Assembly: GCA_017562135.1 (NCBI GenBank)
Contig: QEYB01001497.1
Location: 62,001 to 126,000, forward strand
Source: Dipylidium caninum
Lineage: Eukaryota > Platyhelminthes > Cestoda > Cyclophyllidea > Dipylidiidae
Reading direction: 5' to 3'
Length of the DNA: 64,000 bases
Shown: positions 38,001-44,621 of the stretch, piece after piece
Layout of the letters: the number at the start of each line of letters is the position of its first letter
Numbering within the stretch: position 1 is the stretch's first letter
Notes under the pieces: model-generated
Told to the model about the DNA's origin: nothing
The model's database searches: none
Seen by the model: only the letters and a program-made list of their open reading frames with translations
Position numbers and translations under genes: made by a program

Positions 38001-41000
38001 ACCCTATTTAAGTTGAGCTATGCAAATCATCTTTTATTTCCGCCCGCTTTCGGGGGGGAAATGTAGGATTAAAATCGTACACAAACATGGAAAAATCTTG
38101 AGAAATGTCCTTGTGGTGGATCGTATTCCACAGTCGTCATCCTTCATGCTTCCCTCCCCGTTGCCAACGTGAGCCGGTGGTCTTCCTCCAGCCTCCTCAA
38201 ATTGCCAGCTCAAACTTGGTTAAAACCACGATGGAATGTCTTTTTCTACAAGTGTTTCCGCCTCCAAGTGCCTCATTAATGCTTCTCTCATCTTGTTGAG
38301 CTTTGCTAGGAGTCACTTTGAACTCCTTCCCCCACAATTAGACTCAAATTGCCTTTTGAAAATGGCTTATAGTCACGACCAGAGACAGACTGAACGCAAA
38401 AAGCCCGTTTCATAGTTTCCACCCTTTTAACCAGGACAAGGCAAAAGGCAGTCCGATGGTCTTCCTCGGGGCCGCCTTGATGTCACTCAACTTGTCAGAA
38501 AGAACTCTTTTGAACTAACATTGAACATCTTTTCCTCTAGTAAATCCACCTCCGAATTCCTCACTAAGGCTTCTCGAAGCCTGTCGAGCTGCGCAACGAT
38601 CTGATTTGAACTCCCGAAGAAAAGTAGATGGAAAATCGTGTTCTATCTCCGCCAGCTTTCTAGCAAGAAGTAGAACAAAAATGTCCAAACGCCCAAAAAA
38701 GTGGAAAAAACCTTACCGAATTAGACAGGAAACATCCTTCGCGTCAAGCGCATGTTGCAACGGTGTCGCAGTTAAACACAGACTAATCCGAAAACTCGTT
38801 TCAAAGTTTCTAGCCTAATAATCACGGAGTTATTTGAATGCAGAAAGAAAAAAACGGGGCTGCAGACGAATGTTTCGAGTCAAAATTAGTTAGAAATATG
38901 AGGCAAAAAAAACTTACGAGTGAAATAGCGAACTGCATAACCTTATTTCACACCGACTTTCACCTGCGAATTGAAAGTCTCTTGAGAGGGCGATGCCGCT
39001 AACAAAATTTGACATTTCCCTAATGTCACACTCATCCCCGATCCCCGTTTCGGGTGTGTTTTTATTCCTCCAGACGAGCTCTCCATCTCCTCCCTGAGCG
39101 GAATTTTAGCCGCCCTCGTCGCTGCTGTCTTCATCGCCCTCCTCATCTTCTTCTGCTGTCGACGACGACGACGACGCCAGTACCAGAAGGCACGTCTGAA
39201 AGGTCGGTTGTCCGTCCATGTTTTTCCCCTCCACTCTGTCCGACAAAAACCTCGGAAATTTCGAGTTTGGTGTCACTTTATGTGACAGTCAGGTCAAAAG
39301 TCCGTCCTTTTTGGCGCCTCTCAAAGGCGCCACCTGAAAAATGGCATCCGTCACATATTTGTGACGGCGGAATTTGAGACATGGTGTAAGTGTTGAGGTC
39401 TGGCGACAACTCCGGCACGGCGTGAATCTCCCACCGGGGCGGGGAAAGATTCTCAAAATTACGCTACATTTTCCACCACTGCACCGGATACGTGGACCGA
39501 GACATTCTCCACTCACTGTGTCATCTCACACGCCTTAACGACGTCGTGACCGATTCATGTCCACCGGATTTGTTAACTGTCCGGTCAAACATGTTGGCCG
39601 CAAGCGTGGCGATTTACCGAGGCTTACAGGTTATCAGAAAGTCGGTGTGACATCAATCTCTCCTCCTCATCTCCCTTTTAGGCGGCATCCCGACAAACGC
39701 CCCGAACCCACGGAAAAGCGTCCTGATGGGCGACTCGTGCGGCTACTTGAACACCAACAATCTACCTCATGCGATGAAGGCGGGGGCTTCCACGAAGGAC
39801 GAGGCCTTTTGCGTACGTCAGGGTGCCTGTGAGGGGTGGGATGTGTGTGTGTCGGGCTAGCTGGAAGTCCGTATTAGCAAGGCTGCGCGGTGATAGGCGC
39901 GACAGCAACTCCACGACGAGTGGTTATTGGGGTGGAAACCATGAAACGGGCTTTTGTGGCCAGTTTGCCCAAATGCGACTTACTGGGAGAGTTGTAACGT
40001 GCGCCCAATATTATGTAAACATAGTTTGTATGTGTTATAAATATAAACAGTGAATATGAATATAATATGGTATAAATATAAATACTTAGAGAATGTAAAA
40101 GGAGGATAGTAGGATATAAACAACCGTTAATAATGTATAAAATAGGAACATCATACAGATGTGATATAAATGTATATATTATATTGCAACTATATATTAT
40201 AAACAATGGCAAATAATAATCGCAGAAATTCTTCTTGTTTGCGTCCTGACTGTGGCAACTTTTGCCCAAACACAATGCCCTTTACACAAAGGCTTTTTGG
40301 ATGAGTTCGAACTGAATCATAGCGCAGCTCAAAAATATGCAAAATATGTTCTTCTTCCTAATTTCGTAGGACTTTTCCATGTTTGTATACCATTCTTATT
40401 CTAGTTTTTGTCCGAAAGCAGACGCAAATGGCATACGATTTGCATAGAACAACTGACAAGCTTGGCAGAACACTAATGAGGCATTTGGAGGTGGATCCAC
40501 TAATTAAAAAAGGAGATACTCCGTGTTAGAGAGAAAATGTTCCTTCTGATAATCTGAGTTACGCCAAGGGTCCTCGTAGAAGACCACACCGGCTCATGTT
40601 GGTGTTGGCAGCGAGGAGGAGGAGGAATAGAGGACGACGAAGAACTCTGGAGTCCCATCCGCTGCACACGCGCCTCTTTGTGAACTCGGGTCAGAAGTGG
40701 AACCTGTCAAACGGCACCGGCTGTGTTACAACCATGACAACGTACAATGAATGGTAGAATAAATAAACGATCACTCTAGCTTGCCGGGCGTCGGAGAGCG
40801 ATTTCTCAAAGACACATACACACACACACGTGCACAGGCACAGGCACACCGAGTCCTTCCTTCTGCTCGAGGGAACATTCGACTTTACACAAATTTAACG
40901 TGTTGCAATTTATCAGGGGGGCGGGGAAGGCGGCGAAGGCGGGGAAGGCAGGGGAGGCTTCGTCAATTACTCTGCTGCGGAGATTCCATCAGGATGTGAC

Positions 41001-44000
41001 ATTAAGGAAATGTCACATTTTACTAGAAGCAGCTCTCTCGAGGGAGAGAGCGAGAGCGAGAGCGAGAGCGAGAGAGGCTTTCGAGTCAGTTAAAAATATA
41101 TGTAGGCTGTTTTCCCTCTTCCTTTTTTTGTGCCTCATATTCTATCTGATTTTAAAGTTGAAACATTCGCCTGCAGCCTGCTTTCTTCCTCGTCCAAATA
41201 ACTCTCCCCTTCACATCCCCTTCGGGTTGCTTTTCGACAGGTCACGGTTATTAGCATGGAAACTATGAAGCACGTGTCTCTGTTTAGTCTGTGTTCAGCT
41301 GCGGCAGAGAGCGAGGAATTATAACATGGTCTGATTATTTTCATGTGTGAATCCTGAATTTATTCCTTCACTCATTTCGTGAGACTTTCAAGTCTTTCTG
41401 TTTCAATTTTTGGCCTATTTTTCTGCAAAGCCAAGCGTTAAAATAATTCCATTTACACCTACATTTCTTGTAAGTGTTCCAAATTAAATCATGGAGCAGC
41501 TCGACAAGCTTGGAGAAACACTAAGGAGGCATTAAGATTTGGGTCCATTAATGGAAAACCATGCTCGATGTTGGTTCCAAATAGTTATTTCTGACAGTTA
41601 GAGTGACATCAACGAGGCCTGAGGAAGACCGTCGGCGGAATTAAGGATGACGACGAAAGTAGGATTCGGCCATTCGGCTACAGCTTTGTTAAAAACAGCA
41701 TCTTCGTACGACAATTAAAGTAGAAAATAAGTAGATTCGTGGGGGTTTGCATTTCTCAAGAGAAAATGCGCATGATAATGCACCACAACTACGTAAAGCT
41801 TCCATATCTGTTGAGAAACTAACTTGTCTACTGCAGGAAAATGTACCACAAATTATTCTTAACAGGGAAAAATAGCAGACAATCAAAATGTCGCCATAAA
41901 GGACCTTGAAGTGCTTCTTTTAGCTCTACAAATGCGCTTTTTCTATCCGAAAAGGCATAACGGCTTGTCCATTCATTGACGACGATTCTTACATGTCAAC
42001 CAAAGCTGTTGTAATGGAATATAATAATTATTTTAAAAAAAACAGAGCTACTTATTTGTCTACTTACAATTTACACCCGTTTCACCGTTGCCCGTCGAGT
42101 AAAGTGCTCGACGAGTAAGTGTAATCACCCGGATAAAAAGGAAACCGTCATGGTTCTGACAGAATGTCATTTAGGACGGGTGACATCGTCGATTTCCTTA
42201 CACATTCCCCTCTCACCCGTGACAAGGAGAAAGGCGGGAAGAATTCCCTCTCCCTTCGCCAGGCTGTCGAGTTGTTCTACCTCGTTTGGCAATTAGGAGA
42301 CGCAAACATTCATCCGAGTTAATTCTGCTCCTCTGCTTCTCTTTCTTCTCTCTCGGATCATATCATTAGGCAGGTTTTTGGACAAAACACGTCAGGTCCA
42401 CTTTTCAAGGAGGAAGGTTGCGTTTAAGTCCTTTGCCTCGTTCTCCGAGTCCTGATGGGCACAGTTTGGGAAGCACTTAATAATTCATGACAAAATCACT
42501 CACTCTTTCCCCACGGACTGTATAAAACTCCTAAGAGGAGGGAAAATTGTGCTCCCGAGGAGAGAGGAGGATGCCCTTTCCCTCCACTGTGACCTCCGGC
42601 CTCGCACTCACACCCAAATTGCGACGAGAGATGAATAAATTAGACCACTTGAGGGTGTAATAACCGTCCACCTCGCGCAGATTAAATATTAACATGACAC
42701 TTGTAGAACTGTGTTATTAGGAAATTGTTTTTAGGGGTTGAGATACAAAAGCTCGGCAGTAATAACGCGTCCAACCGCGTGCGGGGGGCGGTAGGCAGTC
42801 GACCAACTCTCTCTCCTCACCCTCCTCTCTCTTCCTCTCCCCTTCAGGGACACAGCAGTTCGGGCTCAACAGAGGCCGAGACCTTCGCGCGGTACGTCTC
42901 AGTCTTGTTTAATTTTTTCTTTTAATTAACTTTTATTACATTCGGTTGTCACTTGTCGGGCGACGCGGAATCACTGAGACCGTGCGGATGGAAGAAGAAG
43001 CACTAAAAGAGTTCGACATACGCAGACCACTGGGGTGTTTAGTGTGTCGGGGGAACGCCTGGCCCATTGGACGTCCGAAGGGCGATTAGGTGCCTCCGAG
43101 TGAACAAAAGCGTCGGGGTCCACCCGAACGAATGTTGGTTTCGGGACTTTGTGAGACACCAAATCGCTTCGCAGGAACGACAAATCAGCCCACACGTATG
43201 CAAATCGGCCAACACTTTCTGAGTCGGCGTTTATGCGTCCACTTGTATGCATAAACGTGTCCAACACCATTCAATGAGAGGAGAGGGAGAAGAACATATA
43301 CACAAATTAGCCGAGTTTTAGCGTCCACCTTTGGCGTACTATGAGCGGAGACGGCGGAGCCGCGGATCGTGGCCCTTTTGTCGCAATCGCTGGCAACTAC
43401 GGCGGAGTGGAAGGTCTGTCAACGCGTCCAACACACCTCCGCCTCGCCTCCTCGCGTTTTTCCCGCCAGTAGTGAAGCTGTTTGGCATTATGTCAGGCCG
43501 TTTTCATTGTAGAGTCACTAAAAGTGAACATTGAAACGATTAAATTTTAATTGTCCATTACTGTGGCGCGTGAAATTGCGGCACCGTGGAGCGTCAAGGG
43601 AGCAAACCAGCCACTTTGCCTTGGAATATGAGGTGGCAACTCTCGCGGAGGGCGCTGGCCATCACCGCCGACTCGGACAACTGCAGGTGGAGGCGGAGGG
43701 ATCGAGACGACGCTTCTGAAAGGTTTTTGTGGAATTTGCAGCGCCTCTACCACCAATTCTGGCGGCTGCGAGTGGGGACGGAGTCGTCCGCCTCCAGCGA
43801 CGACTTTCCTCGGTCTCAAAGAAGCCGAGAAGACGCTTTTGCAGGGTTTTTACGGACTTTACAGCTGTCGGAGTGATGCACTTGGCGTTAAGTAGTCCCA
43901 CTCGACAAGACGGAGTGACGAAACCAGTGTTTGTTCTGCGAGTACTCCAACTTAAATTATTCTACCATGTAGAAACGTCACTTTCTCTCTTTCCCTATCC

Positions 44001-44621
44001 CCCAAAAAGGTGAGAATTGGGTATGACAGTGACTGAATTTGCCTCCTAATGGCCGAATCCTCCGACTCAGTAATCTAATAACGTCTGAGTTGTTGTTTTT
44101 CCTTCTCGGACGTATTTTCCGAATGTCATCATCCTTCCGAATTTACAACTACCACTCAGTGAGGAGTTAGAGTCTCCGAGGTCGTGGATATCGGCTGCAT
44201 TTTCTCCTTTGTCAACTTCAGATATCATTTTCCCACGGCCACTATTCGAAGTTCTTCCGCGCTCAGCAATCCCCACACTCAACCGACAACCTCGAATGGT
44301 CCCTCACGGGCCACGGAGCACTGCGTTCCACTGCGGCCCTTCTCCCCGGTCTGTAAATACGCTCTCATCGACGGGAGTGGCCAACAAATTCCCGTCTGCA
44401 CCTTCGCCGGTCATCCGGGCGACTTCCACCTGGCCGAGGGCACCGGCACCGCGCTTTGCATTGCCTCCGACTATCAGCCCATTCCCATTAGCTACGTGAA
44501 TGTGCCCGTGACGGAGGAGACCGCGTCTCCCACAGCCCTCGAGCATATCGGCTTGGTGACAGCTGCCGACATGCCACCGGACAGCGACATAATTGTCAAC
44601 ACACAGGTCACGCACGTGTAA
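19974..44621 (+). CDS. KIRREL: Kirrel/Neph-like immunoglobulin cell-adhesion receptor, 14 coding exons (whole gene span)
   Basis: Joining 14 GT-AG exons (listed separately) gives 2436 coding bases, 811 residues, with every junction phase agreeing. Order: signal peptide (about 1-30), Ig1 (36-153), Ig2 (154-290), Ig3 (291-378), Ig4 (379-478), Ig5 (479-577), transmembrane helix (about 585-606) followed by six arginines, and a roughly 200-residue cytoplasmic tail. Each Ig domain keeps its Cys pair and core Trp. Ig1 has the WVRDKFGLGT pattern typical of Kirrel, Neph and fly Rst/Duf, and the five-Ig plan without fibronectin repeats separates it from nephrin. Proteins of this family mediate homophilic and heterophilic cell recognition (myoblast fusion, filtration slits, synapse targeting). 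The C-terminal T-H-V matches the PDZ ligand of vertebrate Kirrels, and GYLNT at 641-645 fits a Grb2 YxN site. The family call is firm; the exact orthologue is not. Confidence 0.9.
20002..20312 (+). other. intron 1
   Basis: GTAAGT to CTGCAG. No repeat family or RNA gene recognised; a T/C-rich acceptor tract precedes exon 2. Confidence 0.75.
20313..20624 (+). CDS. KIRREL: Kirrel-like exon 2: rest of signal peptide and first half of Ig1
   Basis: Acceptor CTGCAG, donor GTTTGT at 20625. It encodes the hydrophobic core of the signal peptide (KYLILCLLLTAAP) and Ig1 from FLQHPVSQSVTLNSTFTLTC (Cys55) through the core Trp in VQWVRDKFGLGTTRED. The WVRDKFGLGT stretch corresponds to the W-x-[KR]-D-x-[FL]-x-L-G pattern of the first Ig domain in Kirrel and Rst proteins. 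It ends in phase 1, so Ig1 is split by an intron. Confidence 0.9.
20814..20930 (+). CDS. KIRREL: Kirrel-like exon 3: second half of Ig1
   Basis: Acceptor TTACAG, donor GTAAGA at 20931. It encodes GQYDLQIRSARSIDEGQYVC, with Cys133 closing the Ig1 disulfide, and runs to SVLG at the domain end. It starts and ends in phase 1, the usual symmetric boundary for Ig domains. Confidence 0.92.
20931..22928 (+). other. intron 3, mostly filled by repeat copy B
   Basis: GTAAGA to AACAG. From about 21225 to the acceptor the intron is made of sequence repeated elsewhere in the window in the opposite orientation. G/C-rich homopolymer runs occur at about 22715-22750 and 22905-22918. The acceptor of exon 4 is weak: the C run is followed by tcccgggaatgaacag, so the pyrimidine tract is interrupted just before the AG. 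Confidence 0.8.
21225..23000 (-). repeat. compound dispersed repeat, copy B (inverted relative to A and C), running into exon 4
   Basis: Read on the minus strand, 23000 down to about 22095 matches 35181-36080 (copy C); 22275 down to 21225 matches copy A at 12955-14120; and about 21440-21225 matches 36175-36400. Intron parts of B and C differ at roughly one base in eight in the stretch I compared, but the last 84 bases, covering the start of exon 4, are identical. So the unit shared by B and C contains part of this gene and is a segmental duplication as well as a repeat. Confidence 0.8.
22929..23208 (+). CDS. KIRREL: Kirrel-like exon 4: first half of Ig2
   Basis: Acceptor AACAG, donor GTGAGT at 23209. 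It encodes residues 153-246, starting VASEDPTLVQSDVLNAEEM, with Cys192 in LRLHCIAKNGKPGA, the core Trp in KLYWTLNGSPLV, and ending DAKPPSL. It ends in phase 2. Its first 72 bases occur again, antisense and unchanged, at 35181-35252 in intron 10 of the same gene. Confidence 0.88.
23209..24070 (+). other. intron 4
   Basis: GTGAGT to TTTCAG. It contains a homopolymer G run at about 23270-23283 and a TTC run before the acceptor at about 24033-24065. No repeat copy or nested gene seen. Confidence 0.7.
24071..24204 (+). CDS. KIRREL: Kirrel-like exon 5: second half of Ig2
   Basis: Acceptor TTTCAG, donor GTAAGC at 24205. It encodes VTTVSEIVVYVTRLHHGSK, then IRCTAQNEG with Cys268 pairing with Cys192, and ends KLNIQ. 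Kirrel Ig2 similarly ends with an RC.A.NE motif followed by a strand leading to Ig3. Confidence 0.9.
24205..25330 (+). other. intron 5, with long pyrimidine-rich tracts
   Basis: GTAAGC to TTTAG. Two C/T-rich blocks, about 24340-24725 and 24955-25105, consist mainly of CTC, TTC and CCT triplets on the + strand, so the transcript is C/U-rich. Frames here give leucine- or serine-rich artefacts. No repeat family or exon recognised between the blocks. Confidence 0.75.
25331..25448 (+). CDS. KIRREL: Kirrel-like exon 6: first half of Ig3
   Basis: Acceptor TTTAG, donor GTGGGA at 25449. It encodes YAPVVKMRVTPALGRRSF, then VIIRCSAEGRPDNFTW with Cys318 and Trp329. NFT is a glycosylation sequon. The exon ends in phase 2 inside the Trp strand. 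Confidence 0.9.
25799..25944 (+). CDS. KIRREL: Kirrel-like exon 7: second half of Ig3
   Basis: Acceptor TCGCAG after a 350-base intron, donor GTGAGT at 25945. It encodes WMINGTVVEGETTEQYRVRL, then INVTVVCAATTFAEG with Cys361. NGT and NVT are further sequons. The phase joins exon 6 exactly. Confidence 0.9.
25945..27706 (+). other. intron 7
   Basis: GTGAGT to TTTTAG. No repeat copy or nested gene identified. An open frame at 27507-27692 just before exon 8 has a coding-like look but does not fit the reading phase (see rejected items). Confidence 0.6.
27707..28006 (+). CDS. KIRREL: Kirrel-like exon 8: complete Ig4
   Basis: Acceptor TTTTAG, donor GTGCGT at 28007. A single exon holds all of Ig4: YAPRFTNPNPIIYAGGLDEP, Cys in LRMSCEVEGDPPPEVEW with Trp, and FGTYICTARSTGFPAVSKK with the second Cys. 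DFGTYIC is the classic D-x-G-x-Y-x-C strand-F motif. Start and end are both phase 1, so this exon could be skipped without a frameshift. Confidence 0.93.
28007..30805 (+). other. intron 8, with short tandem repeats
   Basis: GTGCGT to CTCAG. It holds GGA (about 30062-30085), CCGA (about 30113-30165) and CTC (about 30211-30242) microsatellites close together, and an A/T-rich run at about 30385-30422. No exon recognised; open frames near 29320-29720 show no known domain. Confidence 0.65.
30806..30953 (+). CDS. KIRREL: Kirrel-like exon 9: first half of Ig5
   Basis: Acceptor CTCAG, donor GTGAGT at 30954. It encodes SPPRIKPAEPVYAAIGAAAR, then LPCTINAVPLPPPEGLLWFR with Cys and core Trp. It ends in phase 2. 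Confidence 0.9.
30954..32298 (+). other. intron 9
   Basis: GTGAGT to TGTCAG. The first part is G/C-rich and shows two long overlapping open frames (31363-31854 and 31470-32027) without recognisable domains, which I treat as chance. No repeat copy found. Confidence 0.65.
32299..32447 (+). CDS. KIRREL: Kirrel-like exon 10: second half of Ig5
   Basis: Acceptor TGTCAG, donor GTGAGT at 32448. It encodes FSTQVFLGGVVYVMSFTHVM, then STDFGFYNCSAVNAFGRDSQ with the closing Cys. The Y-N-C-[ST]-A-x-N-x-F-G pattern is the usual Kirrel Ig5 ending. The exon ends in phase 1 just before the membrane exon. Confidence 0.93.
32490..32900 (+). repeat. R1 repeat, copy 2
   Basis: Begins near 'attaggttgacaactatgaa' and contains the 'ttctattcaaccgaaataac' block and 'ttatttacggagttaataag'. 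It aligns with the segments at 33400 and 33750 in the same order. Boundaries are approximate and no coding frame is preserved. Confidence 0.55.
33000..33270 (+). repeat. CTC-associated unit M, copy 1
   Basis: Landmarks in order: 'gtggattccacag', 'tcgtcgttaatt', a long CTC run (about 33057-33130), 'catcatc', 'ggtggtcctcctcgag', 'tagtggatccacctc'. The same order recurs near 36170, 37310, 37840, 38100 and 38440, and inverted near 40470-40640 and 41470-41680. Confidence 0.55.
33400..33680 (+). repeat. R1 repeat, copy 3
   Basis: Starts 'ggttggcaactatgaaacga' and carries 'ttctattcaaacgaaataac' and a poly-A run near 33530. It aligns with copies 2 and 4; the three lie head to tail within 1.6 kb. Confidence 0.55.
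33750..34130 (+). repeat. R1 repeat, copy 4
   Basis: Starts 'gtttggcaatcatggaacg' and carries 'ttctattcaaccag', 'ctacgactttctgccaccga' and 'ggtaaaaggtcatagtg'. The end of the unit leads into the GPCR-like fragment. Confidence 0.55.
34225..35175 (+). repeat. three partial tandem copies of the GPCR-fragment flank
   Basis: The landmark series 'gatgaaattttcgcctta', 'gtgtctg', 'cgtctaccca' recurs at about 34225-34310, 34975-35060 and 35108-35175. The first two continue into 'atcgttttccatctcccc' and 'gaatttgtcgt'; the second loses the receptor frame soon after 'gtgccgccggccgt'. R1 copy 5 (about 34610-34860) lies between them. Copy 3 abuts the exon-4 duplicate at 35181. Confidence 0.6.
34258..34494 (+). 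pseudogene. GPCR-like exon fragment (TM1-TM2) inside intron 10
   Basis: The recognisable peptide starts near 34306 with TEFVVYFYVQPAICLTGFFL, continues NIINCQIFRKPDFVGPAYKM and then VIALSATDATVTLLSTLPLG. The spacing matches TM1, intracellular loop 1 and TM2 of a rhodopsin-family receptor, with Asn after GFFL in the 1.50 position and Asp in SATDA at 2.50. A good donor GTGAGT follows at 34495. Upstream there is a TGA at 34252-34254, no in-frame ATG before TM1, and no AG between that stop and the TM1 codons, so no normal start or acceptor exists. It lies within repeated DNA with partial copies downstream. I read it as an exon captured by a duplication, now probably dead. The subfamily cannot be named. 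Confidence 0.55.
35181..35252 (-). pseudogene. antisense duplicate of the first 72 bases of Kirrel-like exon 4
   Basis: The reverse complement of this stretch equals 22929-23000 at all 72 positions. The identity extends 12 more bases through the exon 4 acceptor (gggaatgaacag). It then continues as recognisable but diverged intron 3 sequence through copy C. At 35181 the similarity stops abruptly against the GPCR-flank repeat. Because it is antisense to the host transcript it cannot be used as an exon of this gene. Confidence 0.9.
35181..36400 (+). repeat. compound repeat copy C (inverted partner of copy B)
   Basis: 35181-36080 matches the reverse complement of 22095-23000 from intron 3. After a segment without a match (about 36085-36170), 36175-36400 matches the reverse complement of about 21225-21440. 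Landmarks include 'cgccttcttcacctcggggc', 'ggcaataaaaac', a G homopolymer at about 35437-35448 and 'atgaaatgatcgcccc'. Part of B is missing here, so C carries an internal deletion or rearrangement. Confidence 0.8.
36745..37640 (+). repeat. repeat D copy 2 with 3' extension (left arm of inverted pair)
   Basis: 36745-37180 matches 14335-14760. The whole 36745-37640 matches the reverse complement of 40300-41205 and looks very similar over the extension, for example 'gatcgtttatttattctacc' and 'acagccggtgccgtttgaca'. A TCTCGC hexamer run (about 36890-36912) and a C homopolymer near 37029 differ in length between arms. Confidence 0.8.
37840..38630 (+). repeat. three head-to-tail copies of unit M
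   Basis: Units near 37840-38030, 38100-38310 and 38440-38630 each carry parts of the series 'attccacagtcg(c/t)cgtc(g)t', 'gagccggtggtcttcctc', 'gatgtcactcaa', 'ttgtcag' and 'cctc(c)aagtgcctcattaatg'. Each is diverged by indels. The ATG before GAGCCGG opens short frames in several copies, but these do not stay in frame. Confidence 0.55.
39074..39202 (+). CDS. KIRREL: Kirrel-like exon 11: transmembrane helix
   Basis: Acceptor CTCCAG, donor GTCGGT at 39203. It encodes DELSISSLSGILAALVAAVF, then IALLIFFCC and six consecutive arginines, followed by QYQKARLK. One hydrophobic helix (about residues 585-606) ending in Cys-Cys-Arg6 is a clear type I stop-transfer signal. The Arg run is encoded by a CGA/CGC repeat. 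Both ends are phase 1. Confidence 0.92.
39203..39681 (+). other. intron 11
   Basis: GTCGGT to TTTTAG. No repeat family or exon recognised. Confidence 0.7.
39682..39812 (+). CDS. KIRREL: Kirrel-like exon 12: juxtamembrane cytoplasmic tail with YxN motif
   Basis: Acceptor TTTTAG, donor GTACGT at 39813. It encodes GGIPTNAPNPRKSVLMGDSC, then GYLNTNNLPHAMKAGASTKD and EAFC. Tyr642 in GYLNT fits the Grb2 SH2 consensus Y-x-N and lies in a part of the tail comparable to the GYYNV site of mammalian Neph1; this is a motif match only. An alternative donor 11 bases on (GTGCCT at 39824) would break the phase with exon 13, so the first is preferred. Ends in phase 0. Confidence 0.85.
39813..42847 (+). other. 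intron 12, with A/T-rich block and inverted repeat D3
   Basis: GTACGT to TTCAG. A strongly A/T-rich stretch at about 40010-40225 is followed by the D3 inverted repeat (40300-41205) and an inverted M unit (about 41470-41680). The remainder to the acceptor shows no recognised element. Confidence 0.7.
40300..41205 (-). repeat. repeat D copy 3 (right arm of inverted pair)
   Basis: Reverse complement of 36745-37640 with few differences in the regions compared. It contains the inverted 'gtgacatttccttaatgtca' landmark, a GA-rich hexamer run (about 41040-41075) and an inverted M unit at about 40470-40640. Together with the left arm it encloses about 2.7 kb holding exons 11 and 12. Confidence 0.8.
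42848..42891 (+). CDS. KIRREL: Kirrel-like exon 13: 44-base exon
   Basis: Acceptor CTTCAG, donor GTACGT at 42892. It encodes GHSSSGSTEAETFA and the first two bases of an Arg codon completed by exon 14. Ser/Thr-rich acidic content suits a cytoplasmic linker. Its short length makes it easy to miss, but both phases agree with its neighbours and the flanking acceptor tract (ctcttcctctccccttcag) is strong. Confidence 0.78.
42892..44221 (+). other. intron 13
   Basis: GTACGT to CTTCAG. No repeat copy recognised. Open frames at about 43540-43900 on both strands are mutual shadows without known domains. Confidence 0.65.
44222..44621 (+). CDS. KIRREL: Kirrel-like exon 14: C-terminal tail with PDZ ligand
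   Basis: Acceptor CTTCAG and open for 133 codons to TAA at 44619-44621. It begins YHFPTATIRSSSALSNPHTQ, has a middle part CKYALIDGSGQQIPVCTFAG, and ends DSDIIVNTQVTHV. The last three residues, T-H-V, form a class I PDZ ligand (S/T-x-V) identical to the T-H-V end of mammalian KIRREL proteins, which binds ZO-1 and Par3 in the known family members. A GATAAA at 44752-44757 is a possible weak poly(A) signal; no AATAAA is nearby. Confidence 0.92.

Larger units (their letters stand above)
32448..39073 (+). other. intron 10, built almost entirely of nested and duplicated repeats
   Basis: GTGAGT to CTCCAG, 6.6 kb, the largest intron. In order it contains R1 copies (32490-34860), GPCR-like fragments (34225-35175), an inverted exon-4 duplicate with copy C (35181-36400), an A/T-rich block (about 36430-36610), repeat D2 with its extension (36745-37640) and three short CTC-associated units (37840-38630). 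A GT-rich run lies near 37105-37140. Confidence 0.75.

Noticed and set aside
39824..39829. Alternative donor for exon 12, 11 bases downstream
   Set aside because: Would end exon 12 out of phase with exon 13, while the GTACGT at 39813 fits and is the better donor.
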